Source: JAGWAJ01 sp965215155
Lineage (GTDB): Bacteria > Acidobacteriota > Vicinamibacteria > Vicinamibacterales > UBA8438
Reading direction: 5' to 3'
NCBI GenBank assembly: GCA_965215155.1
Contig: CBDCCY010000002.1
Location: 620,001 to 684,000, forward strand
DNA length: 64,000 nucleotides
In this document: one piece after another, positions 51,248 to 60,093 of the stretch
Position numbering within the stretch: the stretch's first letter is position 1
Layout: each line of letters starts with the position of its first letter
Translations under genes and position numbers: made by a program
Notes under the pieces: generated by a model
The model's database searches: none
What the model saw: the letters and a program-made list of their open reading frames with translations, nothing else
Told to the model about the DNA's origin: nothing

Positions 51248-51360
51248 ACCGTTATGTGGTCGCGCGCTCGAGGTCCGCCCATGAGATCCGGCGCCATCCC
51301 GGCGCCGGGCCACAGATCACGAATGGGCACACAACCCCGATTGTGTGTCGCGGAACACAA

Positions 51361-51920
51361 TCGTAGACGAGGTTGCGGGCGATGCCGCCGAGCGCGTCGA
51401 AGGCGTGGACGTGTCCCCGCAGGAAGCTCTCGAGCGTCTGGTCGAGGGTGAACAGCGCGGCCAGCGCGCGCGAGTAGCCGAGGACCATGACGAATCCAGA
51501 GACCGTGCGGGTGCCCTGTCCGATGCGGACCTTGCCGAACGAGCCCCAGTCGACCTGTGCGGACTCGCCAGCCAGGGTGACGACGCGGCGGTAGACGGCG
51601 TGGCTGGTCTCGGGCCGCAGGCGCTGCACGAGACGGCGCAGCTGGACGACCGAGCCGGCGTAGCCACGTTGGCGGACCATCTCGTAGATCCGCGTCGCGC
51701 GCAGGCTCGGGTACTGCGCCAGGGTGTCGCGGATGAACGGCAGGTAGGGGTCGAGAATGCTGGGCCGGCACGCACCGCGGCGGAAACCGCCCGTCTCGCG
51801 CTCGACCGCGGCGCGGACCGTCTCATGGTGGAGGCCGAGCTGGGCCGCGATGGTCCCGACCTTCCAGTGCTCGCCGTAGAACAGGCGCCGGATCTCGGCG
51901 CGTTGCGCGGGCGTGATCAT
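51361..51920 (-). pseudogene. istA, N-terminal part
   Basis: Encodes the first 186 residues of the IS21 transposase: an HTH (QRAEIRRLFYGEHWKVGTIAAQLGLHHETVRAA) and the first catalytic aspartate in ESAQVDWGSFGKVRIG, ending GGIARNLVYD at the RIT 2 insertion. The listed frame is described in parts; the HTH core is IAAQLGLHHETVRAAVERE. Confidence 0.85.
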
Positions 51921-52302
51921 CGTCCCTCCTCGTGCGCTCGACGCCCAGCTCCCGCATTTCGATGAGCCACCGGCTCGTCCGTCCGCAGACCACGCATCGG
52001 TTGGGAGCGGGCGGTCGAACCGGCGTGACGTCAGGGACGGCGAGTCTGGCCGGTCGGCGTGGTGCGGTGGAAGACTGATCCGTCACGCGGCGGCGGGCAC
52101 GATAGGCGCGTTGCCGGTCGCGATGGTCGAGACGGCCTTCGGGACTGCGCTGGTGTCGAGCCCGGGCAGCCAGCACCGAGCGGCGACGAGCGACGACCCG
52201 GCAGCGCGGCGTGCAGTAGGCGTGGCCGCGGTCGCACGCCGTGCAGATGGCGAACAGGCGGCTGCAGTGTCGGCAGCTCTTCTGGCGTAACGGCTGGTCC
52301 AC
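51823..52302 (-). CDS. zinc-ribbon protein beside istA
   Basis: A 159-residue frame with a GTG start. The N-terminus has KSCRHCSRLFAICTACDRG followed by HAYCTPRCR, a cysteine-rich treble-clef or zinc-ribbon pattern, then RRHQ-type basic helices (HQRSPEGRLDHRDRQRAYRA) and a second CVVC pair. Small zinc-ribbon genes next to istA recur in some IS21 elements, which is my recollection only. The end overlaps istA by nearly 100 bases, so the exact C-terminus is doubtful. Confidence 0.5.
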   Translation of the reverse strand: MDQPLRQKSCRHCSRLFAICTACDRGHAYCTPRCRVVARRRSVLAARARHQRSPEGRLDHRDRQRAYRARRRVTDQSSTAPRRPARLAVPDVTPVRPPAPNRCVVCGRTSRWLIEMRELGVERTRRDDDHARATRRDPAPVLRRALEGRDHRGPARPPP

Positions 52303-52432
52303 GGCGTCGGAGCGCGAGGGGTGAGCTCCGACTGGACAGCCGGTCCGAACCGTGGCACAACAACGGGGACCGGCTCGGTCTGTCGGAGCTCGGGGCGGTC
52401 ACGAGGGTCCGGCTCCTACCCGGGCCGGGCCC

Positions 52433-52906
52433 TCACCCCACGTCTGTGTCCGCTCCAACGCTATCCGAACCCGCCGGTCCTTGCGAGCACGAACGTCGCT
52501 CGGCGCGCGCGAGGGCGCGGGGGATGTCGCCGCCGGCCGCATCGAGCGCTCGGCGCGCCCACTCCCAGTCGCCGGCGCAGGCCTTGACCAGGCGGCGCAG
52601 CGCCTCGTCTGTGACGCAGCGCCGCGCGCGGTCCTCGACGGCCACCTGATCGCACGTCAGGCAGATCGAGCGGTCGACGTGACAGGTGGGACAGGTCCGG
52701 CGTCGTCGAGGACGCCACACCCGGCCGCAGAGCAGGCAGGCCCGCAGGTGCTTCGTGCGCCAGTCGCCGCGGCGCTTTCGTCCCTGTACCCTTCTGAATG
52801 ACTTCGGGGCGATGATGTCGCGGAGTCGGGCAGGCCGTCGGGAGCTACCATTCGTCCCCTGTGTTTCGAATACCTGGGAGGGACTTGTGCCCCGACGGTT
52901 CGCCAT
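52433..52906 (-). CDS. putative zinc-ribbon protein
   Basis: A 157-residue frame with three CxxC pairs in succession (ACLLCGRVW, CPTCHVD, ICLTCDQ) and a helical C-terminal segment (DEALRRLVKACAGDWEWARR, ALDAAGGDIPRALA) that looks like a UBA-type helical bundle. The family is not recognised. It is divergent from the IS110-type transposase and may be cargo or an accessory of the IS21 element. Confidence 0.4.
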   Translation of the reverse strand: MANRRGTSPSQVFETQGTNGSSRRPARLRDIIAPKSFRRVQGRKRRGDWRTKHLRACLLCGRVWRPRRRRTCPTCHVDRSICLTCDQVAVEDRARRCVTDEALRRLVKACAGDWEWARRALDAAGGDIPRALARAERRSCSQGPAGSDSVGADTDVG

Positions 52907-53004
52907 CGATGGACGCCCAGTGGGGAGTTTGCGCCGTAGAGCGCCAGTACAGGGACCGGCAGGCATCGTTGGCGCGCCCGTTCGATTCGCCTGGGAGGTT
53001 AAAG

Positions 53005-54273
53005 TTGAAGTTGGAATGGTTCGCGGGTGTGGACTGGGGCTCGCAACAACATCAGGTGTGCGTGCTCGACGCCGACGGGAAGGTGCTCGGAGAACGGGTG
53101 TTCGAGCATGGCGGTGCAGGGTTGCTGCAAATGGCGGACTGGCTGCTGTCGTTCGCAAAGGGCGACGCGAGCGAAGTCGGCGTGGCGGTCGAGACGCCAC
53201 GCGGGCCGGTGGTCGAGAGCCTGATGGAACGCGGCTTCGCCGTCCACTCGATCAACCCGAAACAGCTCGACCGCTTCCGCGACCGGCTGTCGCCGGCAGG
53301 GGCGAAGGACGACCGGCGGGACGCCCGGGTGCTGGCCTCGGCGCTGCGTACCGACCCGCACTGTCTTCGGCGGCTGGAATCGACCGACCCGGCGATCGTC
53401 GAGTTGCGGGAGTGGTCGCGCCTCAACGAGGACCTGACTCGGGAACGGGTGCGTCTGGCCAACCGCATGCGGGACCAGCTCTGGCGCTACTACCCACAGT
53501 TCCTCGACGCGGTTGACGACGACGTCGCGGCGCCGTGGGCGCTCGACCTGTGGCAGAGCCTGCCGACGCCGCGTGCCGGCCAACGCGTGCGCGAGGTGAC
53601 GCTCACCAGAGTGTTGAAACAGCATCGCATCCGCCGGATCGACGCCGCGACATTGCGCGCCAAGCTGCGTACGCCGGCCGTCACGCTGACGCCGGGCGCG
53701 GCCGAAGCCGCCACTACGCATGTGCGGCTCGTCGCTGAACGCCTCGCCCTGGTCAACCGCCAGCTCGATCAGGCTCGGCGCGAACTCGATGGGTTGGTAC
53801 ATCAGCTCGCCGAGGCTGCTCCGGCGGACGACCCGAACGCTTCGACGGAGGACGAACCCTCGTCGAAAGCGCTGCCGGATGCGGCGATCCTGCTGTCGCT
53901 GCCCGGCATCGGCGCCAAGGTGCTCGCCACGCTGCTTGCCGAAGGCAACGACGCGGTGGAGCGGCGGGACTACAACGCGTTGCGCTGTTTGTGCGGGGTG
54001 GCTCCAGTCACCCGGCGTTCGGGCAAGAGCATGATCGTGATGCGGCGACAGGCGGCCCATGGCCGGCTGCGCGACGCCGCCTACCACTGGGCCCGCGTCG
54101 CTGCCCAACGCGACCCGGTCAGCCATGACAAGTACCGGTCGCTGCGCGCCCGCGGCCACGGGCACGCCCGCGCCCTGCGCTCGGTGGCCGACCGACTGCT
54201 GAACGTCGCCTGCGCGATGCTGCGTGACGGTGTCTGCTTCGACCCGCAGCGCGCCGGGATTGGCGCTGCCTGA
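53005..54273 (+). CDS. IS110-family transposase (DEDD)
   Basis: A 422-residue recombinase. The RuvC-like DEDD domain shows FAGVDWGSQQHQVCVLD, the acidic VAVETPRGP and KDDRRDARVLAS. The C-terminal Tnp20 domain has SLPGIGAKVLATLLAEG and a conserved serine region GVAPVTRRSGKS. TTG at 53005 with GGGAGG six bases upstream is preferred. IS110 members use a bridge RNA from the non-coding end to choose targets; the region 52,860-53,004 would be the place to look. Exact element ends were not determined. Confidence 0.88.
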   Translation: MKLEWFAGVDWGSQQHQVCVLDADGKVLGERVFEHGGAGLLQMADWLLSFAKGDASEVGVAVETPRGPVVESLMERGFAVHSINPKQLDRFRDRLSPAGAKDDRRDARVLASALRTDPHCLRRLESTDPAIVELREWSRLNEDLTRERVRLANRMRDQLWRYYPQFLDAVDDDVAAPWALDLWQSLPTPRAGQRVREVTLTRVLKQHRIRRIDAATLRAKLRTPAVTLTPGAAEAATTHVRLVAERLALVNRQLDQARRELDGLVHQLAEAAPADDPNASTEDEPSSKALPDAAILLSLPGIGAKVLATLLAEGNDAVERRDYNALRCLCGVAPVTRRSGKSMIVMRRQAAHGRLRDAAYHWARVAAQRDPVSHDKYRSLRARGHGHARALRSVADRLLNVACAMLRDGVCFDPQRAGIGAA

Positions 54274-54808
54274 GCGGATCGTCGACATGTAGCTCGTGGC
54301 GTCCCGGACCAGGCGCCGCGCATTCTGTTCGTGGAACGAGGGCCAGCCTTCTGGCTGGCCCGCAAGAACTTCCCGCACGGTCAGCCGCGGCAGTCACCGG
54401 AGGCCGTAGCGGAGCGAAGGAGCCGGGAAGCGGCTTGACGGCCGCGGTTGACCGTGCGCGAGGCAAACGCGTTCCGAGCGCAGCGAGGGCATTCATTTGC
54501 CTTCAAGCCGACCCACATCTGTGTCCAGAGGGCGGCATGATCGCGTCCTCGGACTCGATAGAAGGCGCCACCGAACGAACTCGAAAATCCGCTTGACAAA
54601 CGGTGGGGAGTCCCTCCCCCGGACCCCCTCCCGGGGCTCGCCGCCGCGCTTCGCGGACTCACTCATGAGGCCGCGATTCTCCCCGATCTGTGCCCACGAG
54701 ATCCCGTCAAACACTCCGTTGCTCACGGAAAAGTGCCTTCTGCTTCTTCAGAAACCGATCTGAACCGACTCACGTCCACTTTTCCGCGGATCTCAGTGAC
54801 CGTTGACA
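54274..54808. other. non-coding right end of the IS21 element
   Basis: Holds a perfect hairpin GGCCAGCC-TTCT-GGCTGGCC at 54,341-54,360 behind the transposase gene and a TTGACA at about 54,592. The terminal region has GGAAAAGTGGACGTGAGTCGG and GGCACTTTTCCGTGAG (minus strand), likely the multiple transposase-binding repeats of an IS21 end. A minus-strand frame in it has no recognisable motif. Confidence 0.5.
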
Positions 54809-57000
54809 TGGTGCTGACGATGACGCCGAACGCCGAGCGCGACGGCGTCGTGTTCGGCGTCGAGGCCGACGGCGCACCCGGTGAGGCCACCGCCGCCCGC
54901 CGCCGCGACCGCGACAAGCGGATCGGCGCCGGCACGATGAGCCGGTCAGGCGCCTCGTGTCCGCTGTGTCCGACCATCATGACCATGGAGGACCTGCGGC
55001 TCGATGGCCGCGCTGGCCGGTTGGGCGAGGTCATGACGGCGGTCGTGGTCGATGGTCCGGCCGGCAAGGAGTATCGGCTGCCGACGGAGCTGGAACTGCG
55101 AGCGGCGCGGGTGGAGCGGGCGGAGATCGAGGCACTCTACGTGGACATCCCGTTCGGCTTGCCGGAGGATCCGACGCCGAGGGAAGAGAACCTCGGGATG
55201 CGAGTTCCCCGCTACGGCTTCAATACGTGGCGCACGCTCTTCACGAGCCGGCAGCTGCTGGCGCTGGGCACCTTCGTGCAGGAGATTCGCCGCCTTCCGG
55301 AGGCGATGGCCGACTGGCCCGATGCATGGCGCGAGGCGGCGGTGGCGACCCTGACGCCGACGATCAGCCGTCTTGCGGATCGCGGCAGCGCCCTGGCAAC
55401 TTGGACGAACAATCCCGAGAAGATCCGCAGCACGTTCGCTCGCTTCGCACTGCCGATGGTCTGGGACTTCGTGGAGGCGTGTCCGCTGGCAGACACGAGC
55501 GGTGGCTTCGTCCAGGCAGTGGAGTGGACGGCCGAGGTCTGCGAACACCTGCTCGCCGCCACGCCTGACGCACCGGCCCCGACCGTGCTACGCCAATCTG
55601 CGACCGAGCCGCAGGCCGCCGCGGACGGGGACGATGGCTTCGACCTGATCTGCACCGACCCGCCCTACTACGACGCCATTCCGTACTCGGACCTGATGGA
55701 CTTCTTCCACGTCTGGCTGCGGCGTACACTTCGGGGCTTGACGCCGGAACTCGACGCCGCGTTCGAGACGCCGCTCGGCCCGAAGTGGAACGCGGCGGCC
55801 AACGACGGGGAGCTGATCGACGACGCCGCCCGCTTCCGTGGCGACCGGAAGGCATCCAAGCGGAACTACGAGAATGGCATGGCGCGAGCGTTCTCTCGCT
55901 TCCACGCGGCGCTCCGGGACGATGGCCGGCTGGTCGTCGTCTTCGCGAACAAGTCGCCAGCCGCGTGGGAGACGCTGGTCTCGGCGCTGATCCGGGCTGG
56001 GTTCGTCGTGGATGGGTCTTGGCCGATCCGAACGGAAATGGAGACCCGCCAACGGTCGCTCTCGTCCGCTGCGCTCGCCTCGTTCGATCTGGATCGTCTG
56101 CCGGAAGCGGCCGACAGGGCGCGCCGGCTGGGATGCCGGGGTGCTCGCCGAGATGCGGAAGAACATCTCGCAGCAGCTCCGCGAGTTCTGGGACGCCGGC
56201 ATTCGCGGCCCGGACTTCGTGTGGGCGGCGACCGGACCGGCGCTCGAAGCGTTCTCGAAACATCCCGTCATCAAGAAGGCTGACGCCGCCGGCTCCCGGA
56301 TGACGGTGTCGGAGTTCCTCCGGGAGGTGCGGCGGCTCGTCGTCGACTTCGTGGTCGGCCGCGTGCTGACGCACGATGGCGACGCGGAGGCGGTCAGCGG
56401 ACTCGATGACGTGACGACGTACTACCTGCTGCACCGGAACGACTTCGGCCTCGGCGAGGCGCCCATCGGGGCCTGCATCCTCTACGCGATCTCCTGCAAC
56501 CTCTCGGACCGCGATCTGACGGATCGCTACGACATCCTGGCCCGCGGCGGTCGCACGTCCGGCAACGAGCCGGACGACGACGAGCCGGCCCCGGAGGAAG
56601 ATGCCGGCGCGGCGGACGGTCCCGGCGGCGGCAGCAAGGTGACACTGAAGCCTTGGCACCGCAGAACGGCGAAGTCGCTCGGCCGTCGAACCCCGGATGG
56701 CCGCCAGCCGCCGTTGATCGATCAGGCGCACCGGTTGATGCGCCTCTGGCGCGCCGGCGACGAGGCGAAGGTCAACGACTATCTCGACGACTACGGCCTC
56801 AAGCGCCACGCGCTCTTCGCGCGGGTGTTGCAGGCGGTGATCGAGTTGTCCCCGTCCGGTTCGGAGGAACGCACCACCCTGGAGTCGGTCTCCAACCACA
56901 TCTCCGCGATCGCGGGCGTCGCGCCCGCCCGGAAGGCGGCGTTGCCGCTCGGGCCGACGCCGTGACGTATTGTGCGCCGGGTCACGCATATACTCTAGCC

Positions 57001-57231
57001 ATGAACCGGTTGGATCGAATCACGCAGGATCCCGATGTCATGGGCGGACGCCCCTGCATTCGGGGGCTTCGCGTGACGGTAGGGATGGTCGTGGGATTGC
57101 TGGCCGCGGGCCATGACCCGGACGAGGTGCTGGCGGCCTACCCGTATCTGGAGCGCGACGATATCCGTCAAGCCCTCGCGTATGCCGCGTGGCGCAGCGA
57201 GGAGCAGGAAGTCGCGCTCGGCTCCAGTTGA
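57001..57231 (+). CDS. DUF433 antitoxin-like protein
   Basis: A 76-residue DUF433 protein: RITQDPDVMGGRPCIRGLRV then VGLLAAGHDPDEVLAAYPYL and DDIRQALAYAAW, a helical DNA-binding fold. It pairs with the PIN-like gene that begins within its stop codon. DUF433/DUF5615 pairs are predicted toxin-antitoxin modules. It sits between the methylase and the DUF499 ATPase of the defence locus. Confidence 0.85.
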   Translation: MNRLDRITQDPDVMGGRPCIRGLRVTVGMVVGLLAAGHDPDEVLAAYPYLERDDIRQALAYAAWRSEEQEVALGSS

Positions 57232-57602
57232 GGATCCTCATCGACATGAACCTGTCGCCTCGCTGGGTCGAGGCGCTGGAGCATGCGGGTATGGAGGCGC
57301 GGCATTGGAGCGCCGTCGGTGACGGCGCGGCTTCCGACGCGGTGGTGCTCCAGTGGGCGCGTCGGCGCGGGTTCGTCCTGTTGACCCATGATCTCGACTT
57401 CGGCCGCCTGCTGGCGCTTGGCGGTGGCCGCCGGCCCAGCGTCGTGCTGCTCAGGACGCATCGCGTCCTGCCGGTCGAGGCGGCGACGGTGCTGGTGAAG
57501 GTGCTGCGGAGGCACGAACCGGAGCTGGAGCAGGGAGCGGTCGTCGTCCTGCACGCCGACCACAATCGAGTCCGCCTGCTTCCCCTTCGGCCGGATTCCT
57601 GA
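57228..57602 (+). CDS. DUF5615 PIN-like toxin
   Basis: A 124-residue protein with the DUF5615 PIN-like layout: RILIDMNLSPRWVEALEHAG (first aspartate), GAASDAVVLQWARRRGFVLL and THDLDFGRLLALGG (acidic cluster). The start is TTG overlapping the antitoxin TGA. The frame is intact, unlike the neighbouring defence genes. It probably acts as a ribonuclease when free of the antitoxin. Confidence 0.82.
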   Translation: MRILIDMNLSPRWVEALEHAGMEARHWSAVGDGAASDAVVLQWARRRGFVLLTHDLDFGRLLALGGGRRPSVVLLRTHRVLPVEAATVLVKVLRRHEPELEQGAVVVLHADHNRVRLLPLRPDS

Positions 57603-57604
57603 TC

Positions 57605-58205
57605 ATGAGTCACGAACGACTGCCCTGGACACCCTGGCACCGGGTAGTGACGCTGCGCGAGGACGTTCGGACCGGCGAGCTGTCGCTGGCCGATTTCGCG
57701 GCCGACCTGCACGACGTGATGATGCAGCGCGGCGCACGGCCGACCTACGAGGATCCCGCCCGCTTCTTCGCGTTGACCTTCCCGACCTTCTCGCTCCGCG
57801 AGCTGGCGAAGGATGTCGTGCTCCGTCTTGCCGGCCGGAACACGAAGGCGGTGCGGCAACTGGAGTTGACCTACGGCGGCGGCAAGACGCACACGCTGGT
57901 GACGCTGCGCCATCTGGCGCACGACCCCGAGGCGCTGCCGAACCTGCCCGCCGTGGAGCAGTTCAAGTCCCACGTGGGTGCCGCGCTGACTCCGGCTCGC
58001 GTGGCGGCGCTCGCCTTCGACAAGCTGGACGTCGAGAAGGGAATGGAGGTGCGCGGGCCGCAGGGCGAGCTGCGCTGGCTGAAGCACCCGTGGAGCGTGC
58101 TGGCCTTTCAGATCGCCGGCGGGGCCGGCATCGAGGCGCTTCACGCCGAGGGGCGGGACGAGGAACGCGAGATGCCGCCGGCCGAGCCGTTGCTGGTCGA
58201 GTTGC
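57605..58205 (+). pseudogene. DUF499 ATPase, truncated
   Basis: About 200 residues of a protein normally near 1,000. It has WTPWHRVVTLREDVRTGELS, FALTFPTFSLRELAKDVVLR and a P-loop-like TYGGGKTHTLVTLRHLA, all from the DUF499 N-terminus. After PLLVELLA the sequence turns into a transposase of IS4 type. DUF499 ATPases are found next to DUF1156 methylases and helicases in defence islands. It starts two bases after the toxin gene. Confidence 0.82.
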
Positions 58206-58580
58206 TGGCGCGGCATGAATTCCGACGCCGAGGCCCGACAGCACCAGAAGGGCCAGAGACTCCGCGTGATGAGCCGCTGGGCGCTGTTCGTCGCCCTCGG
58301 CCTGGCGGCCTGGAAAGCCTGCGCGACATCGTCGGCAACCTGTGCGCCCAACCCCACAAGCTCTATCACCTCGGCCTGCGGGCCCTCGTCAGCCGCTCGT
58401 CGCTGGCGCGGGTCAACGCCGAGCAGCCGTACACGCTCTACGAAGCGCTCTTCAAGCGCCTGCTGGCTCGTTGTCAGCAGCGGGCCCCGCGGCATGGCTT
58501 CCGATTCAAGAACCCGTTTGTATGCGGTGGATGCGTCGACCATCGACTTGTGCCTGGCGGCCTTTCCGTGGGCGTCGATG
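58206..58580 (+). mobile_element. IS4-family transposase remnant
   Basis: Recognisable pieces in changing frames: ARQHQKGQRLRVMSRW, SLRDIVGNLCAQPHKLYHLG, SRSSLARVNAEQPYTLYEAL, APRHGFRFKN and LYAVDASTIDLCLAAFPWA. They are in the order of an IS4 transposase N-terminal half; the rest is absent. Several frameshifts show it is old. Confidence 0.75.
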
Positions 58581-58585
58581 TCGAA

Positions 58586-59362
58586 TCAGCCGAAATGGTA
58601 ACCGAAAGCGTCTATCATCTCGCGGCACAGCCCAGCGACATACTTTCTGGACCAGTCGGTGTAGTAGTCGTGGTAATCGCCGCCCTTTTCTCTGACCTTG
58701 TCTTTTGTTCTCGGAAGAATTTGTCGGGGAGAGGGGAGTTGCAGCAGTCGGCATACTTTGTCGTAATCGCGCTGCAGGTTCTCGTAACGAATGCAGTGAT
58801 CCGCATATTTTTGCCCGTCGCAAAAGTAGAACGCCGGAATTTGGGCAATATACGGGAAAAGGTCATTCTTCAGGATCAGCTCGGCGCTCTCTTTGTGGCG
58901 GCCACGCTTGAAATCACGTCTCGCCCGTTGCTGGCGGAAGCGTCGGCGCGCGTTAATCAGACCGCGGCGCCGGAACAAGTTCCAGCCGGGGACGTTCGAC
59001 CAATCAGGGCCGAACTTGAAGTGGATGTATGATACGATTAGGTCCCACGGATTCCTGACGATGGTGAACTTGAAATACTCGTCCCATATTTTGGCGCCGA
59101 CTGTCTCCCTGATCGTGTCGGGCAGGAAGTGCGGAGATAGACGCCCCCCGACCACCTCAGCAGTCGTCCTATCTCTAAAGGCGTCTTCATTTCTGGAAGG
59201 CACGATGCCGAAATCATCGGTGTCTATGTCTGGGCGGAACACCTCGTTGCCGATTATTACATCGTCATCCCCACACCAGCAGGACAGCGAAATCCTCACG
59301 CTAGTGCTCGCAACCTTCCGCGGACACACGAATATGAACTTATGTTTGTGAGATATGATCAC
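58586..59362 (-). CDS. sulfotransferase family protein
   Basis: A 258-residue protein with the PAPS-binding 5' loop PRKVASTSVRISL near residue 14 and the 3'-phosphate motif FTIVRNPWDLIVSYIHFK near 102. It resembles carbohydrate sulfotransferases of the type 2 family that sulfate glycans. GTG at 59362 has AAGGGAG seven bases upstream. GC content is visibly lower than in neighbouring genes, suggesting horizontal origin. It groups with the glycosyltransferase and ABC transporter upstream. Confidence 0.82.
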   Translation of the reverse strand: MIISHKHKFIFVCPRKVASTSVRISLSCWCGDDDVIIGNEVFRPDIDTDDFGIVPSRNEDAFRDRTTAEVVGGRLSPHFLPDTIRETVGAKIWDEYFKFTIVRNPWDLIVSYIHFKFGPDWSNVPGWNLFRRRGLINARRRFRQQRARRDFKRGRHKESAELILKNDLFPYIAQIPAFYFCDGQKYADHCIRYENLQRDYDKVCRLLQLPSPRQILPRTKDKVREKGGDYHDYYTDWSRKYVAGLCREMIDAFGYHFG

Positions 59363-60093
59363 GACAGCTCCCTTCACCCAAGCTGGCTGATCGCCCGCCG
59401 AAGAAGGGAACCGGCCAGCCACTTCAGGAACGACCATGCCTCCCCGAGGCTGCGGACGTCCCGCGTTCTGTCGAGCAAGCGCTCCCACTCTGTGGAAGAA
59501 TCCACCGGCCCGGCGCCCTTGAGTTTCAGCGCCCCAGCGGGTATCGTTCGCGCCTCGCCAAAGTCGGCGGCGCTTTTCCCGGTGCGACGCGCCCGATGGA
59601 GCGCCCAGGCCCGGGTGATGGACACCATGCTTCCGTCGGGGAGGGTGGAGGTCACGGTGACAGCATCTCCGAGCTCTATACGCAGCCGGCGCACCAGATC
59701 CTGGGCAAACAAGACAGCAGGAACGGTGACGTGGAACGGCGAAGCAGGAAACTCGTCGAGGGCTGAGGTGGTGAGCCCGACGCGCACGCGGGGATCCGAA
59801 CCGAACTCGTCCTGGAGCCGTGCCAGTCGCTCGTCATCATCATTCGCGCGCATTTCGATTCTCACAACGAGGTCATGGACACGATCAGCCAAGATGCTCC
59901 CTGCGGTACTGACAATCTGGTCGACTGAGTGATGTCCCGCGTCTATGGTCACCACGTATTGGGGCACCATGAAGATTCGCCCGGGCCTGCTTTTGCGGAG
60001 GCTATCATGGGCGATCAGGTTAGCCGCTTTCCCGAGTAGAATCCGACGAATTCTGCGCCTGGCGGCTCTACCCTCCTCCCAGTTAGGACTCTC

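Larger units (their letters stand above)
47850..51360 (+). mobile_element. RIT element 2 (recombinases in trio)
   Basis: A 3,511-bp element inserted in istA, facing opposite to RIT 1. Both sides carry TCGTAG (47,844-47,849 and 51,361-51,366). The left end TTGTGTGCCCGTTCG and the right end share an imperfect inverted repeat (GATCTGTGGCC inside), but the right side has 26 additional bases after its copy at about 51,310-51,334. Three overlapping tyrosine recombinase genes fill it. Confidence 0.82.
42509..54808. mobile_element. IS21-family element carrying nested insertions
   Basis: The left end is TGTTGTCGCTCATG and the right end, read inward, TGTCAACGGTCACTG. TGGT is duplicated at 42,505-42,508 and 54,809-54,812; joining the flanks restores the methylase codons KRVVLTMTPN in frame. 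The element holds istB and istA on the minus strand, each split by a RIT element, plus two zinc-ribbon genes and an IS110-family transposase on the istA side. Both ist genes are broken, so it is not autonomous. Confidence 0.82.
41459..56965 (+). pseudogene. DUF1156 DNA methylase, interrupted by a 12.3-kb insertion
   Basis: The coding parts are 41,459-42,508 and 54,813-56,965. Removing the insertion gives about 1,066 residues. The N-terminus IEVAFPLEQVSIDAVHEKNVRHGHISTLHIWPARRP is the DUF1156 domain (shown in part as IEVAFPLEQVSIDAVHEK). Motif I reads VLDPFAGGGAIPLEAMRLG, then WARTVRCKGCRATIPLLK, and motif IV TDPPYYDAIPYSDLMDFF. The C-terminal FWDAGIRGPDFVWAATGPAL follows a one-base insertion near 56,125. 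A 113-bp segment at 42,220-42,332 is inverted. It is related to the methylases of defence systems that pair with SNF2 helicases and DUF499 ATPases. Confidence 0.85.

Noticed and set aside
52436..54522. CCCAC-TCTGTGTCC at 52,437 and 54,508 as IS110 target duplication
   Set aside because: The match is only 13 of 14 bases, the implied element would be over 2 kb, and IS110 elements usually make little or no duplication.
54493..54726. 77-codon minus-strand frame at the IS21 right end
   Set aside because: No recognisable domain; it overlaps likely transposase-binding repeats.
37764..58205. A complete DISARM system
   Set aside because: The SNF2 helicase and methylase resemble DISARM parts, but no drmA, drmB or drmC gene is present; a DUF499 ATPase is there instead.
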